Source: Paenibacillus sp. H1-7 (GTDB taxonomy: Bacteria; Bacillota; Bacilli; Paenibacillales; NBRC-103111). Taken from it: DNA of 64,000 bases. Made by a program: the position numbers and the translations under genes. The stretch is from the NCBI RefSeq assembly GCF_022354825.1, contig NZ_CP031168.1, positions 6,201,501 to 6,265,500 of the forward strand, written 5' to 3'. Positions within the stretch are counted from its first letter, which is position 1. The number at the start of each line of letters is the position of its first letter. Below the pieces are notes generated by a model. It searched no databases and had not been told where the DNA came from. It was given only the letters and a program-made list of their open reading frames with translations. Shown here piece after piece: positions 42,606 to 51,399 of this stretch.

Positions 42606-42720
42606 GATAATCTCGCTCCACTCCAGTTCCCGATTTCTTCCTGGTTCAGTCTAAAAATCGCACGATTAAATCCTTTATTTTGAAACTAAGCTATCACCGA
42701 CGAATGGTTTACTGGACCGG

Positions 42721-43323
42721 CTACATATCAGCAAAACCCAACCAATATTTCATCCTTTTCCTCATTTCATCTCCAACTCTCGGGTTACGATTACTAAGCC
42801 ATTGGTACAAAGGAATGTCTATGAATGCCATAAGATCGCTCATAGATTTTTGAATGCACTGTACTAATTCTTCATGAGAATATGGAATAGTGATCATTCT
42901 CTCCATGGAGCCGGCAGAATCCGACCATACCAAAGTATTGTTCTCTTTATACTCTATCCAAGGATCAGGATCATGTCCTAGCCAGGGACTTTGCTTATTT
43001 ACTACGTTCTCATACATTTCAAATATGCCCTCGAGACCACAGCAGCAGCTAGGAAGAATATAAATTTGCTCGTTCTCAAAAAAAGCAATACCGCCAGATA
43101 TTGCTATTCCATCTTCCAAGAACAGTGTATCAAATGCAGCCTCAAACGATAATTCAGCATCTATACGGTTATATCCAAGCAATAGCGTCAAAAACAGTTC
43201 AACATCTTCTTCGTTGCTTAATGAAGTTAGAGTAACAAAGTGCTTTTGAGTTCTCGGTTTATCAAGCCATCCGGGACTATCATGATAGGGTTCTGTTATT
43301 ACAGGCATTGTATATGGGGCCAC
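42721..43323 (-). CDS. Hypothetical protein, possibly immunity-like
   Basis: 200 residues, acidic and soluble, with the motif IYILPSCCCGLEGIF near residues 88-102; proteins with a CCCGLE box occur near contact-toxin and immunity genes, but I cannot name a family. The GTG at 43323 has AAGGAGA 7 nt upstream. The gene is AT-rich like its neighbours and stands alone. Confidence 0.65.
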   Translation of the reverse strand: MAPYTMPVITEPYHDSPGWLDKPRTQKHFVTLTSLSNEEDVELFLTLLLGYNRIDAELSFEAAFDTLFLEDGIAISGGIAFFENEQIYILPSCCCGLEGIFEMYENVVNKQSPWLGHDPDPWIEYKENNTLVWSDSAGSMERMITIPYSHEELVQCIQKSMSDLMAFIDIPLYQWLSNRNPRVGDEMRKRMKYWLGFADM

Positions 43324-43460
43324 GATATGGTCTCCTTCTGCGGTACATTCTAAACAATCTGTGTGGCAGTTATATTTAATATTACCACAAGCCTATATGT
43401 ACTGAGGTTGAGTTTTAGAACAGTACTCACTAAGTATAAAAGCTAAATGGGTGATAAATT

Positions 43461-43672
43461 ATGAAATGGGATAAAATTATTAAGGATTATTTAAATCAAT
43501 TTGTAATGTACCACTGATGATATGTCCGAGGTGAACGATTATGAAAACTCCAAGGCAGCTTGGGAAGGGTTTAATGGAAGAAGATCACAAGAAAGAGCCG
43601 GAACGGAACTATATATTCCATACAATCCGTGAGAATATAGAAGTAGTTGAAGAGCTTTTCCAAAATGAGTGA
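43461..43672 (+). pseudogene. Remnant of a small gene, or two very short ORFs
   Basis: Three short open stretches in different frames abut: MKWDKIIKDYLNQFVMYH (43461-43517), then MSEVNDYENSKAAWEGFNGR and onward from 43522 in the next frame, and a 43-codon ORF MKTPRQLGKGLMEEDHKKEP (43541-43672) with GAGGTG 7 nt upstream. Either the last is a real microprotein or all are pieces of one frameshifted gene. The second frame reads most naturally as protein, so I favour decay. Confidence 0.4.
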
Positions 43673-43706
43673 GTACTGATTCAAATACAAATGGTTTATG
43701 GTGCAA

Positions 43707-43925
43707 TCAGATAGTTAGTTCTCCAAGCTTGATCACTTCGATAACTGCGGTGTAAATAACCTATCACATTCAGTTTTTGCATGACGTTGGAAGTATGGTT
43801 ACGTACCGGTTTCTCGCTTATAAACAGCTGTTGTGCTATATCCTTGGTAGTTTTGTCCTACACCAACAGTCTTCGCGTTCACGATCGGTTAGCAAAAATT
43901 TACTTTTATGGTCGCTGCCCTTCAA
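43707..43925 (-). pseudogene. Decayed second copy of gerE
   Basis: The 219 bases align along their whole length with intact gerE (44084-44308). Relative to it there is a 1-base insertion near 43750 and a 7-base loss near 43870, so the frame breaks twice, and the ribosome site AAGGAGG has become AAGGTGTG. Roughly nine in ten aligned bases still match, including the helix-turn-helix region, so the duplication is recent. Confidence 0.85.
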
Positions 43926-44001
43926 AGTGTCACACCTTACGTCCTCTCTTTACAACTCGAGATACCCTATAAATCCATAAATACCCCCCCCCAAACCAAA
44001 G

Positions 44002-44044
44002 AGCCCTCCAGCCACTTTCCCTAAGGAAAGCGCATAAGAGAGCT
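44002..44044 (-). terminator. Hairpin after gerE
   Basis: Arms AGCTCTC/GAGGGCT (one wobble) and a perfect CTTTCC-n4-GGAAAG inner stem, followed on the minus strand by TCTTTGGTTT. A run of nine C (43984-43992) follows. Confidence 0.55.
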
Positions 44045-44083
44045 AAACTAGGTGGACTGCGCAAAGCGGGATTGACTAGCCGA

Positions 44084-44308
44084 TCAGATGGTTAATTCCC
44101 CAAGCTTGATCAGCTCGACAACTGCTTGTGAACGACCTTTCACATTCAGTTTTTGCATGACGTTGGAAATATGGTTACGCACCGTTTTCTCGCTGATAAA
44201 CAGCTGTTGTGCTATATCCTTGGTAGTTTTGTCCTGCACCAACAGTTCGAAAACTTCGCGTTCACGATTGGTTAGCAAAAATTTACTTTTGTGGTCGCTG
44301 CCCTTCAA
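44084..44308 (-). CDS. gerE: GerE, late mother-cell sporulation transcription factor
   Basis: 74 residues, almost exactly B. subtilis GerE: LLTNREREVFELLVQDKTTK, then DIAQQLFISEKTVRNHISNVMQKL and GRSQAVVELIKLGEL. It is a LuxR/FixJ-type helix-turn-helix without a receiver domain and acts last in the mother-cell cascade, switching on coat genes and repressing others of the SigK regulon. The start is a TTG at 44306-44308 with AAGGAGG 9 nt upstream, and the length equals that of the Bacillus protein. A broken copy lies 160 bp downstream. Confidence 0.97.
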   Translation of the reverse strand: MKGSDHKSKFLLTNREREVFELLVQDKTTKDIAQQLFISEKTVRNHISNVMQKLNVKGRSQAVVELIKLGELTI

Positions 44309-44452
44309 AGTGTCACCCCTCCTTGCCCGGGTTTTTGTATCATTACAAGGTGTAGGGATACAGTCAAAGTTAGTTTATGAAGGGCACTATATAATGGTGC
44401 AGTAGCTGGAAAAAATGGGCGTTGATCAGGGAAACGGCTCTTTAGCCTATGC

Positions 44453-44487
44453 AAAAAGGCACCCGGCGTACAAGCCGGATGCCTTTT
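44453..44487 (-). terminator. Terminator after the GNAT gene
   Basis: AAAAGGCACCCGGC pairs with GCCGGATGCCTTTT (one bulge pair), directly after the acetyltransferase stop. Confidence 0.85.
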
Positions 44488-44494
44488 ATCATTT

Positions 44495-44998
44495 TCATAA
44501 GGTGAGGATCATCATGTCCTCATCCAAATAAGTGCCATTCACTTTTACCGCACGAGCTTCGGTGCCATAGACGGTAAAGCCTAACGATGCATAGAGCCGC
44601 TTGGCAGCACCATTATTGGAGACGACCGTCAGCTTTATCAATTCCAATCCATCGAACGACTTGGCCCGCTGCAGCAGCTCGTTGAGCAAGGATCGGCCCA
44701 CTTGCTGACCGCGCGCCTCGGGGGCGACGTACATCGCGTAAATATTGGCTTTATGCTCGATCTTCGGTTTCGTTTCACGAACCAAGGTAACAATCCCGAC
44801 TAATTGCTTCGAATCCGAGAAGCAGCCTAGAGTGAACTTCCCTTCAGCCGGGGCGAGATTTTGCCTAAACACCTCTATCGGCTTCTGCAGCTCGGTTTCG
44901 TAATCGGCCAGAAACGCTTCCGAATGCTCCTTTAATGCCCGAAGCCTAACCTCCCGGTACACCTCGGCGTCTGCCGATCCCAACACTCGAATGTGCAT
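44495..44998 (-). CDS. GNAT-family N-acetyltransferase
   Basis: 167 residues with the acetyl-CoA loop VAPEARGQQVGRSLLNELL (about 92-110) and LTVVSNNGAAKRLYASLGF (about 123-141). The acceptor is unknown. The ATG at 44996-44998 has AAAGGGG 9 nt upstream; the ATG two codons earlier is too close. It starts 49 bp after the alginate lyase gene and may be cotranscribed. Confidence 0.88.
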   Translation of the reverse strand: MHIRVLGSADAEVYREVRLRALKEHSEAFLADYETELQKPIEVFRQNLAPAEGKFTLGCFSDSKQLVGIVTLVRETKPKIEHKANIYAMYVAPEARGQQVGRSLLNELLQRAKSFDGLELIKLTVVSNNGAAKRLYASLGFTVYGTEARAVKVNGTYLDEDMMILTL

Positions 44999-45047
44999 CT
45001 GCATTGCCCCCTTTCCGTCTAGCCATTATACCAGATACGAAGGCCTC

Positions 45048-46160
45048 TCACACAAACAAAATCGGCTGACGAATCCCGATATTACGGCGAACCTCCATAT
45101 CGGTCGGATCCGGATCAAGTCGCTTCCACAGCTCAATGTACGCATTCTCACCATAGGCCAATCCCGCGAACAGCAAGGAAGGCACCTTTGCAGGCCAGCC
45201 ATCGAAGTGCTCCACATCCGGCGGGTAAGGCCAGCTGCTTTTGTCGTTCATATACGGGTACAGGTAGGATAACCCCTTGCGAATGCCGCGGCCGTCCGCC
45301 AGCTCGAATTGCCACAGGTTATCTTCGGGTGTCGATAAAATATAGCACAGCGCAGCCATGTTATCGAGCACGAAGATCGCGTATCCATAAGGCTTGGTCC
45401 GTGCCAGCTCCCGCGGGAAGCTGCCGTCTGCAGCCATCTGCTCAGGAAGCAGCACTTCTTTATACCGCTGCCTGCAAAATTGCAGCATATCCTCATTGCC
45501 TGTAAACCAGGCGAAGGCAGCCGCTTGAACGAACCAGCACACCGAATGGTTGTTGTCGGCGTTCATTTCCTCGATCCCATTTTTGTGCGTGCTCATCCAG
45601 CTCAAGTATTCTGCGAACCAGCGCTTCAGCCCGTCGTAAATTTCCTCTGTCATCGATGGGGAAGCTTTTAAGGCTTCTGCAGCAAATGGAACGTCCACCA
45701 AATGCAGCGTGTCGATAATGCCGATGCCACGTCCTGGGGTAATTCCCGGTATCGCTTGAGCATAGAGCAGATGCGGGTTCATAAGGGTTTCCTCATCCAG
45801 GAAAAACTCTTTCAAGAAACGCACCGCCTTGGCCGCATAAGCCTCGCTGCCTGTACACTGGTATGCTGCCGCCAAATTAGCTACATGAGTTCTCATGCTT
45901 CTTAAGGTAAGACGGTGGCTGTCAAAATTGTTCGGGTTGCTCTCTCCGTCGCGTCGAATATACGGTAAGCCGTCCTGCGTTTCAGGATTAGGCCACCAAT
46001 AGTCGCCGTTGGAATAAAAATCGTGAATGCCGCCCTCGCTCATACGGGCGACTGCATCGGTGATATGGACCGGCTTCGCCTTCAAGGATGCATCCGCATG
46101 GCGGACAATCCACTCCTTGTCGAACAGCTCGAATTTGTCCTTCGCTGCAAATCTGATCAT
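45048..46160 (-). CDS. Alginate lyase-family polysaccharide lyase, cytoplasmic
   Basis: 370 residues with the alpha/alpha-toroid pattern of the alginate lyase domain: YWWPNPETQDGLPYIRRDG near the N terminus, TLHLVDVPFAAEAL, and the catalytic-site-like ADNNHSVCWFVQAAAFAWF. No signal peptide, so it would act on imported oligosaccharides. Substrate could be alginate or another uronate. It lies 63 bp after a zinc dehydrogenase gene on the same strand, behind an AraC regulator. The ATG at 46158-46160 has AAAGGAG at a longish 13 nt. Confidence 0.82.
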   Translation of the reverse strand: MIRFAAKDKFELFDKEWIVRHADASLKAKPVHITDAVARMSEGGIHDFYSNGDYWWPNPETQDGLPYIRRDGESNPNNFDSHRLTLRSMRTHVANLAAAYQCTGSEAYAAKAVRFLKEFFLDEETLMNPHLLYAQAIPGITPGRGIGIIDTLHLVDVPFAAEALKASPSMTEEIYDGLKRWFAEYLSWMSTHKNGIEEMNADNNHSVCWFVQAAAFAWFTGNEDMLQFCRQRYKEVLLPEQMAADGSFPRELARTKPYGYAIFVLDNMAALCYILSTPEDNLWQFELADGRGIRKGLSYLYPYMNDKSSWPYPPDVEHFDGWPAKVPSLLFAGLAYGENAYIELWKRLDPDPTDMEVRRNIGIRQPILFV

Positions 46161-46223
46161 GTAGCTGTACTCACTCCTTTGTCCTGTTCGTTCAGCACTC
46201 AAGCTTGAGGTCCTTGCCCCTGC

Positions 46224-47252
46224 TTACGCTTCGCAATCGATCATCACATGAATCGTATCGCCTTTATGCTCGTTGCGGAGCTTGAAAGCTTCGGCAATAT
46301 CCTTCAGCTTGACCACGTGCGTAATCATCTCGGCGGTGTTCACCAGCCCGTCCAGAACCAATTGCAGCCCTTGATCGAAATAGCGCCGGTTGTCGATATC
46401 CCGCTTCGGTTCCGTAGAATAAATGTCCAAACGTTTTTTATGGACTTTGAAGAAATCCACCGGCTTGTGGCATGTGCCGATACAACCGTACATCACAATC
46501 CGGCCGTTCTGCCCAGCCGCGTTAATCGCGTCCACCATGCCGTCGCCTTCCAGCAGGCACGGGATCACGACGTCGAACCCTTCGGGAAAGTCGCTTCCGA
46601 CGACATCCATCGTATTCGCATCTGGTGACGGCATTTTATACGTATGGGTTGCTCCGTATTTGCGCGCAAGCTCCAGCTTCTCGTCGAACAGATCCGTCAC
46701 GATCAGGTTACGCGGACTGTACAGGCTGACGATTTGCGTCATGATCAAGCCGCTGACCCCTTGTCCTGTTATAAGCACGTTTTTGTGAGGGGAAATTTCC
46801 GCAAGCTCCGCTGCATGAATGATGCCCGGAAGCACCTCGATCAGCGATCCTTCGATTAACGGCAGCTCTTTGGGAAGCACCTTCACGGAGAACGGAGTGC
46901 AGCATACATACTCGGCGAAAGCTCCCCATATATAGCGAAGGGCGACATGATCACCCACCTGCAAACCGATGACGTTCGGTCCCACTTTATCTATGACTCC
47001 GGCCACTTCATGGCCAAGTCTCGTCGGATAACTAATAAATTCCGGCTCTCGGGCGCCGCGAAACACTTCCACATCGCTCCCGCATATGCCCACCCATTTG
47101 ACTTTAACCCTGACTTCCCCTTCCGCCGGCTCGGGTATAAGTGCTCTTTGCAGTGAGATGCTTCCCACCTCTTCAACAACGGCGCACAGCTGCGTCCCTT
47201 CTCCATCGGAATCAACCAGCTGCATCGGCGGCACGGACATTTTTTTAACCAT
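46224..47252 (-). CDS. Zinc-dependent medium-chain dehydrogenase
   Basis: 342 residues with GICGSDVEVF (catalytic zinc Cys), RLGHEVAGVIDKVG, and cofactor loop ITGQGVSGLI. The structural-zinc Cys cluster of many alcohol dehydrogenases is absent, as in several sugar-acid and threonine dehydrogenase relatives. It probably oxidises a polyol or sugar acid in the same pathway as the lyase. AAGGAGG is 9 nt before the ATG. Confidence 0.88.
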   Translation of the reverse strand: MVKKMSVPPMQLVDSDGEGTQLCAVVEEVGSISLQRALIPEPAEGEVRVKVKWVGICGSDVEVFRGAREPEFISYPTRLGHEVAGVIDKVGPNVIGLQVGDHVALRYIWGAFAEYVCCTPFSVKVLPKELPLIEGSLIEVLPGIIHAAELAEISPHKNVLITGQGVSGLIMTQIVSLYSPRNLIVTDLFDEKLELARKYGATHTYKMPSPDANTMDVVGSDFPEGFDVVIPCLLEGDGMVDAINAAGQNGRIVMYGCIGTCHKPVDFFKVHKKRLDIYSTEPKRDIDNRRYFDQGLQLVLDGLVNTAEMITHVVKLKDIAEAFKLRNEHKGDTIHVMIDCEA

Positions 47253-47349
47253 ATGATAGCTCCTCCTTATGTGTTCGACCCATAAAAAAATTATATAGGA
47301 TGAGCTCTGGCATCGGTATGGAAAAACTTCATTTGTTTATTGTCATTAT

Positions 47350-48225
47350 TCAGTTTCTGTCATAAGTCACGATACGCCATACGTTGGAAAAGTCCTGCTC
47401 CAGATTAATGTCCTTCCCGATGGCATTAAGCAGCGATTCCCTGTACTGGGAAGGAGATTGCCCGATTCGTTTCTTCAATATTTTAGAGAAATAAGCCTGC
47501 GTCCAGCCCACTTTCTCTGCAATTTCCGATATCGGCAGCGCGGTGAATTCAAGGTATTCCTTTGCCTTCTCCAAGCGGATTTCCTGCAAATACTGGATCG
47601 GCGTCATCCCGGTCTTATCGTGAAACCGTTTGATCAGATAGTTCGGATTAAAGCCAAAGTGACGCGCCAGCAGATCCAGCGTGATTTTATCGGCAAAATG
47701 GCTCTTCATGTAATGGACAATCGGGTCATTGTCGTCGTGCGGCGGCATCGTTTGGAATGTATCCTGTTGTTCGGCTCCCGCTCTGGTCATCATGGACACC
47801 AAAGTTCCTTTAAAGCCCGATTCGATAGTGAGCGGGTGCAGCGTACCGGGCTTTCTTGCATGCAGCAGCGACATTTTGTAGTACTGTTTCAGCTCCGGCA
47901 AATAGCTTCCTGCACAAGCGCAATGCGACGGAACAGCGGACAGGCAATCGACGATCTTCGGATCCTCAATTCGGAATTTGAAATCCAGCGTTACCGAAGG
48001 GCTTGAAAATTGAAAACAATGTGAAACCCCTTTCAAGAACAAGTAAGCGGCTCCTTCTTTCATTTCGCAGCACTGCTGTCCTATAGTTACTTTGCCTTTT
48101 CCGGAAAGAACGACCAGCAGCTGATCATAGTCGGTATGTAAATGAGACTCTACCTTGCTGCCCTTGGCATAATCGATACGCGCTGTCCAAAGCAACGATA
48201 ACTGGGAATCTCTTAAAAGGTTCAT
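47350..48225 (-). CDS. AraC-family regulator, probable controller of the lyase cluster
   Basis: 291 residues: a cupin-like sensor domain (YAKGSKVESHLHTDYDQLLVV) and two helix-turn-helices (ITLDLLARHFGFNPNYLIKRF; ISEIAEKVGWTQAYFSKILKK). It lies 97 bp before the dehydrogenase gene on the same strand, a typical arrangement for a local activator of sugar use. The ribosome site is weak (AGGG). Confidence 0.85.
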   Translation of the reverse strand: MNLLRDSQLSLLWTARIDYAKGSKVESHLHTDYDQLLVVLSGKGKVTIGQQCCEMKEGAAYLFLKGVSHCFQFSSPSVTLDFKFRIEDPKIVDCLSAVPSHCACAGSYLPELKQYYKMSLLHARKPGTLHPLTIESGFKGTLVSMMTRAGAEQQDTFQTMPPHDDNDPIVHYMKSHFADKITLDLLARHFGFNPNYLIKRFHDKTGMTPIQYLQEIRLEKAKEYLEFTALPISEIAEKVGWTQAYFSKILKKRIGQSPSQYRESLLNAIGKDINLEQDFSNVWRIVTYDRN

Positions 48226-48382
48226 ATGTATTGACCCTGCCTCGCTTCATGAAGTTAGCTGCTTAAAAAGATAGCAGAGCAGACCTTGACAGGTCTTCCT
48301 CCTCATATTTTAATATATTACCTGGAAGGAAGCCAGACAAAGCCTGCAATCTATTCCTTGACTCCATCTGCTAGGGCTAAAG

Positions 48383-49645
48383 TTAAATAACGAAATAATA
48401 TCCGTTGAAAAAACCGATAGTAATGATGACGTTAACAATCATAAAAAACAGCTGGAACAGCCTGAAGCCGTTCTCGCTTTTAGACGTAAGGCTTACCAAA
48501 TAAATGTAAAAAGGAATGCAGACCATCATATACCGGACCACGCTGACCAAGAAATATGGCTGGCTGGAGAACGGAATCACAATCAGCATCGCGCCGTACA
48601 AGTACAGCAAAAGCTGCTTCCAGTCGCGGCATATCGTTTTGAAATGAACCACAATGTAAGCAATATATACAAGAAACACGAGAGTCGATACCGCAAATGC
48701 GATAAATCCGTTATCCCACCCGTCCGGCGTGGCAAAGTAAGGGTTGGACAAGTACCCTATGTAATTTTTAAAGGGAGCGGTCGTATGCCGGAACCAGTTC
48801 AGGCTCTGCTCATGGAACGGCGCCAGAAAATCTCCCGTGATTTGATACATATGCAGCAAATACAAGCCCATCGGCACTAAAGAAAGGACACCGTAAGCCG
48901 CGCATTTGACATAGGTTCGGGTAAACCGAAAGCCTTGGTCGAGACAGACGGCTCCCGCTACGAATGCCAGATTCATCACGCCGGGAACCCGGGTCACGGT
49001 AGACAATCCCGCCGCTAGGAAGGCCAAAGCATACTGCCTGCTCGTCGCACAATAAATCGATATCGCGGACAGCATCAGAAACAAGCTCTCCGTATAAGCA
49101 ACCGATAAGTAGACGGATGAAGGGTATAGCAGAACCAGAAAAACAACCGCCCCGGCCTGCTGCTCTGTCAGCCCTCTCTGTCTGCCGATGAGATATATAA
49201 ATAACAGCGCTGCATACAAGAATAAATTGGACAGCAGCATACCGACGGCAATCGGTTCCAGGAACGGCAGCAGCTTGCCGGTAATAAATATCAGCAAAGG
49301 ATACAGCGGGAAAAACACCCAATTCGCAGCGGTATGCGGTTCGTCGATTCGCACCTTGTCATAGCCTTGAGTAGCGATTCTCAGATAAGAATACGTATCG
49401 AATTTCAGAAAATCCGTGAGGGTCGGCAGCTGCGTTTCCTCCAATGCTTCAGGCTGCTGGAGCTTCCAGGCCGGCAAAAAATCGAATTCGCTTCTCTCAT
49501 AGGTCGGCATGTTGTTATAATGGTTAAATAAATTCATTCCTATGTAGCCTGTAAATAAAGTGAGTGCGCGGCTTATGATCAGCAGGATTGCTATCGTAAG
49601 CATGATTTTTTTCGTCAATCGAACTTCTAAACCCAATCTCTCCAC
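48383..49645 (-). CDS. PIG-V-like membrane mannosyltransferase
   Basis: 420 residues, about ten membrane helices. The first loop has FDTYSYLRIATQGYD and WVFFPLYPLL, features of bacterial GT-C enzymes related to the PIG-V mannosyltransferases, with the acidic pair expected at the active site. It would move a sugar from a polyprenyl-phosphate donor outside the membrane. A GTG at 49645 is the best upstream start, with GAGG nearby. Divergent from a GtrB/GtrA pair that could make and flip such a donor. Confidence 0.8.
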   Translation of the reverse strand: MERLGLEVRLTKKIMLTIAILLIISRALTLFTGYIGMNLFNHYNNMPTYERSEFDFLPAWKLQQPEALEETQLPTLTDFLKFDTYSYLRIATQGYDKVRIDEPHTAANWVFFPLYPLLIFITGKLLPFLEPIAVGMLLSNLFLYAALLFIYLIGRQRGLTEQQAGAVVFLVLLYPSSVYLSVAYTESLFLMLSAISIYCATSRQYALAFLAAGLSTVTRVPGVMNLAFVAGAVCLDQGFRFTRTYVKCAAYGVLSLVPMGLYLLHMYQITGDFLAPFHEQSLNWFRHTTAPFKNYIGYLSNPYFATPDGWDNGFIAFAVSTLVFLVYIAYIVVHFKTICRDWKQLLLYLYGAMLIVIPFSSQPYFLVSVVRYMMVCIPFYIYLVSLTSKSENGFRLFQLFFMIVNVIITIGFFNGYYFVI

Positions 49646-49820
49646 CCCATCCTCTCTTTATATGTACTATGATAGACGGATTACATAGCCGAATGGGTGT
49701 TAATTTTTTGTAAATATATAAATAAATAACGAATTATATGTTTAAATACTATAAACAACATTCCTATGCTTAGAAACATTTCGACTCGATGGAAATTCAG
49801 GAACGGAGGTTATTCCTATT

Positions 49821-50840
49821 TTGGAGAATCCGGTATTGACGATTGTTGTCCCATGCTATAATGAAGAAGAAGTGCTGCCGGAGACGGAGACCAGGTTAAG
49901 CCGCGTATTAAACGAACTCGTTCAAGACCGGCTAGTTTCTTCCGCAAGCACTATATTGTTCGTCGATGACGGGAGCCGCGACCGCACCTGGGCGTTGATT
50001 GAGCAATTTCATATCTCCAATCCGTATGTAACCGGGCTCAAACTAGCTGCCAATGCCGGGCATCAGAACGCTCTGCTCGCCGGTTTAATGACCGCTGAAG
50101 CATATTCGGACTGTGTCATTTCGATTGATGCGGACCTGCAGGACGATACCGGGGTGATGCGCGAATTTGTCGTCCGCTTTCGTGAAGGCTATGATGTCGT
50201 ATACGGAGTGAGAAAAAGCAGAGCGACGGATACGTGGTCCAAACGGGCGACCGCCCAAGGCTTCTACAAGCTGATGACCAAAATGGGCGTCAATATTCGC
50301 TATAACCACGCCGACTATCGCTTATTGAGCAAGAGAGCGCTGCAGTCTTTGGAGCAATTCAAGGAAGTGAACTTGTTTTTGCGGGGCATCGTTCCGTTGA
50401 TCGGATTCCCCTCCACGGAAGTGTATTACGATCGTCTGGAACGATTTGCGGGAGAGTCGAAGTATCCACTTAAAAAAATGCTCGCCTTCGCCCTCGAAGG
50501 CATCACGTCATTCAGCGTCAAGCCGATCCGGTTTGTTACGCTTACGGGATTCGGCTTTGCTGTGTTAAGTGCGCTTGCGTTTATCTACGCGCTCGTCGGC
50601 AAGTTCTGGGGGACTACGGTATCCGGGTGGACCTCCCTCATCTTATCGATCTGGTTCATCGGCGGCGTGCAGCTGCTGGCGCTTGGTCTGATCGGCGAAT
50701 ACATCGGTAAAATATATAAAGAAGTCAAGCGGCGTCCGCTCTATGTCATTGAGAAACAGATGCTGACCGATGTCGGAAAAAGAGAGTACCAGCAATCCGC
50801 GGCGGAGGCCGCCATTTCCATTGGGGGACGTTATGATTAA
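49821..50840 (+). CDS. Polyprenyl-phosphate glycosyltransferase (GtrB/DPM1-like, GT2)
   Basis: 339 residues: a GT-A domain with TIVVPCYNEEEVLPE, FVDDGSRDRTW and ISIDADLQDD (the DxD metal site), followed by two membrane helices (about 235-265 and 270-300). Such enzymes load a sugar onto undecaprenyl phosphate on the inner face. The start is a TTG at 49821 with GGAGG 11 nt upstream. Overlaps gtrA by 8 bp. Confidence 0.92.
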   Translation: MENPVLTIVVPCYNEEEVLPETETRLSRVLNELVQDRLVSSASTILFVDDGSRDRTWALIEQFHISNPYVTGLKLAANAGHQNALLAGLMTAEAYSDCVISIDADLQDDTGVMREFVVRFREGYDVVYGVRKSRATDTWSKRATAQGFYKLMTKMGVNIRYNHADYRLLSKRALQSLEQFKEVNLFLRGIVPLIGFPSTEVYYDRLERFAGESKYPLKKMLAFALEGITSFSVKPIRFVTLTGFGFAVLSALAFIYALVGKFWGTTVSGWTSLILSIWFIGGVQLLALGLIGEYIGKIYKEVKRRPLYVIEKQMLTDVGKREYQQSAAEAAISIGGRYD

Positions 50841-51270
50841 GCTGCTTCAGCACAGCTTTGTAAGATTCCTGCTGGTCGGCGTATTCAACACGCTGGTCGG
50901 TTTGGGAACAAGCTTCTTGTTATTTAACCTGCTCGATCTCGGTTATTGGCCGGCGACCTTCTTGGGCAACACGATAGGGGCCATCGTAAGCTATGTGTTG
51001 AACAAGAAATTCACCTTCCGTTCGGAGGTAAGCGTCAAAAACAGCTGGTGGAAGTTTATGCTCGTTATTTTATGCTGTTACGGCGTGTCGTACGGGGTAA
51101 GTAATTGGTTGGGACAGGTTGTTTTGCGGATGCTTCCGCATGTGAAACCCGTTTGGGTTCACAATGCCGCTATTTTGGTCGGCAGCGGGCTGTATACGAT
51201 CAGCAATTATTTCGGTCATAAATATTTTACGTTCCGCTCCCGCACTGCCGGTTCGCCTATGACGAACTAA
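50833..51270 (+). CDS. GtrA-family membrane protein
   Basis: 145 residues with four membrane helices, starting MIKLLQHSFVRFLLVGVFNT and containing SYVLNKKFTFRS, which are GtrA marks. GtrA proteins are thought to flip polyprenyl-linked sugars. The ATG at 50833 lies inside the end of the GT2 gene, preceded by GGGGGA; the GT2 and this protein act as a pair. Confidence 0.9.
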   Translation: MIKLLQHSFVRFLLVGVFNTLVGLGTSFLLFNLLDLGYWPATFLGNTIGAIVSYVLNKKFTFRSEVSVKNSWWKFMLVILCCYGVSYGVSNWLGQVVLRMLPHVKPVWVHNAAILVGSGLYTISNYFGHKYFTFRSRTAGSPMTN

Positions 51271-51350
51271 GAGTTGGCCAAGCTTCTATTATTGATTTCG
51301 TCACGGATACGAAAAGATGGCGTGGCAGCAGCCTGAAATCATTTATATGA

Positions 51351-51378
51351 AAAAAAACCGCTGACTCAGCGGTTTTTC
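51351..51378. terminator. Bidirectional terminator between gtrA and mscL
   Basis: AACCGCTGA and the matching AGCGGTT with A and T runs outside, between converging genes. Confidence 0.9.
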
Positions 51379-51399
51379 ATCTTTTTATTCGGTAAGTCC

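Noticed and set aside
43984..43992. Run of nine C as a phase-variation tract
   Set aside because: It lies outside any reading frame or promoter that I can support.
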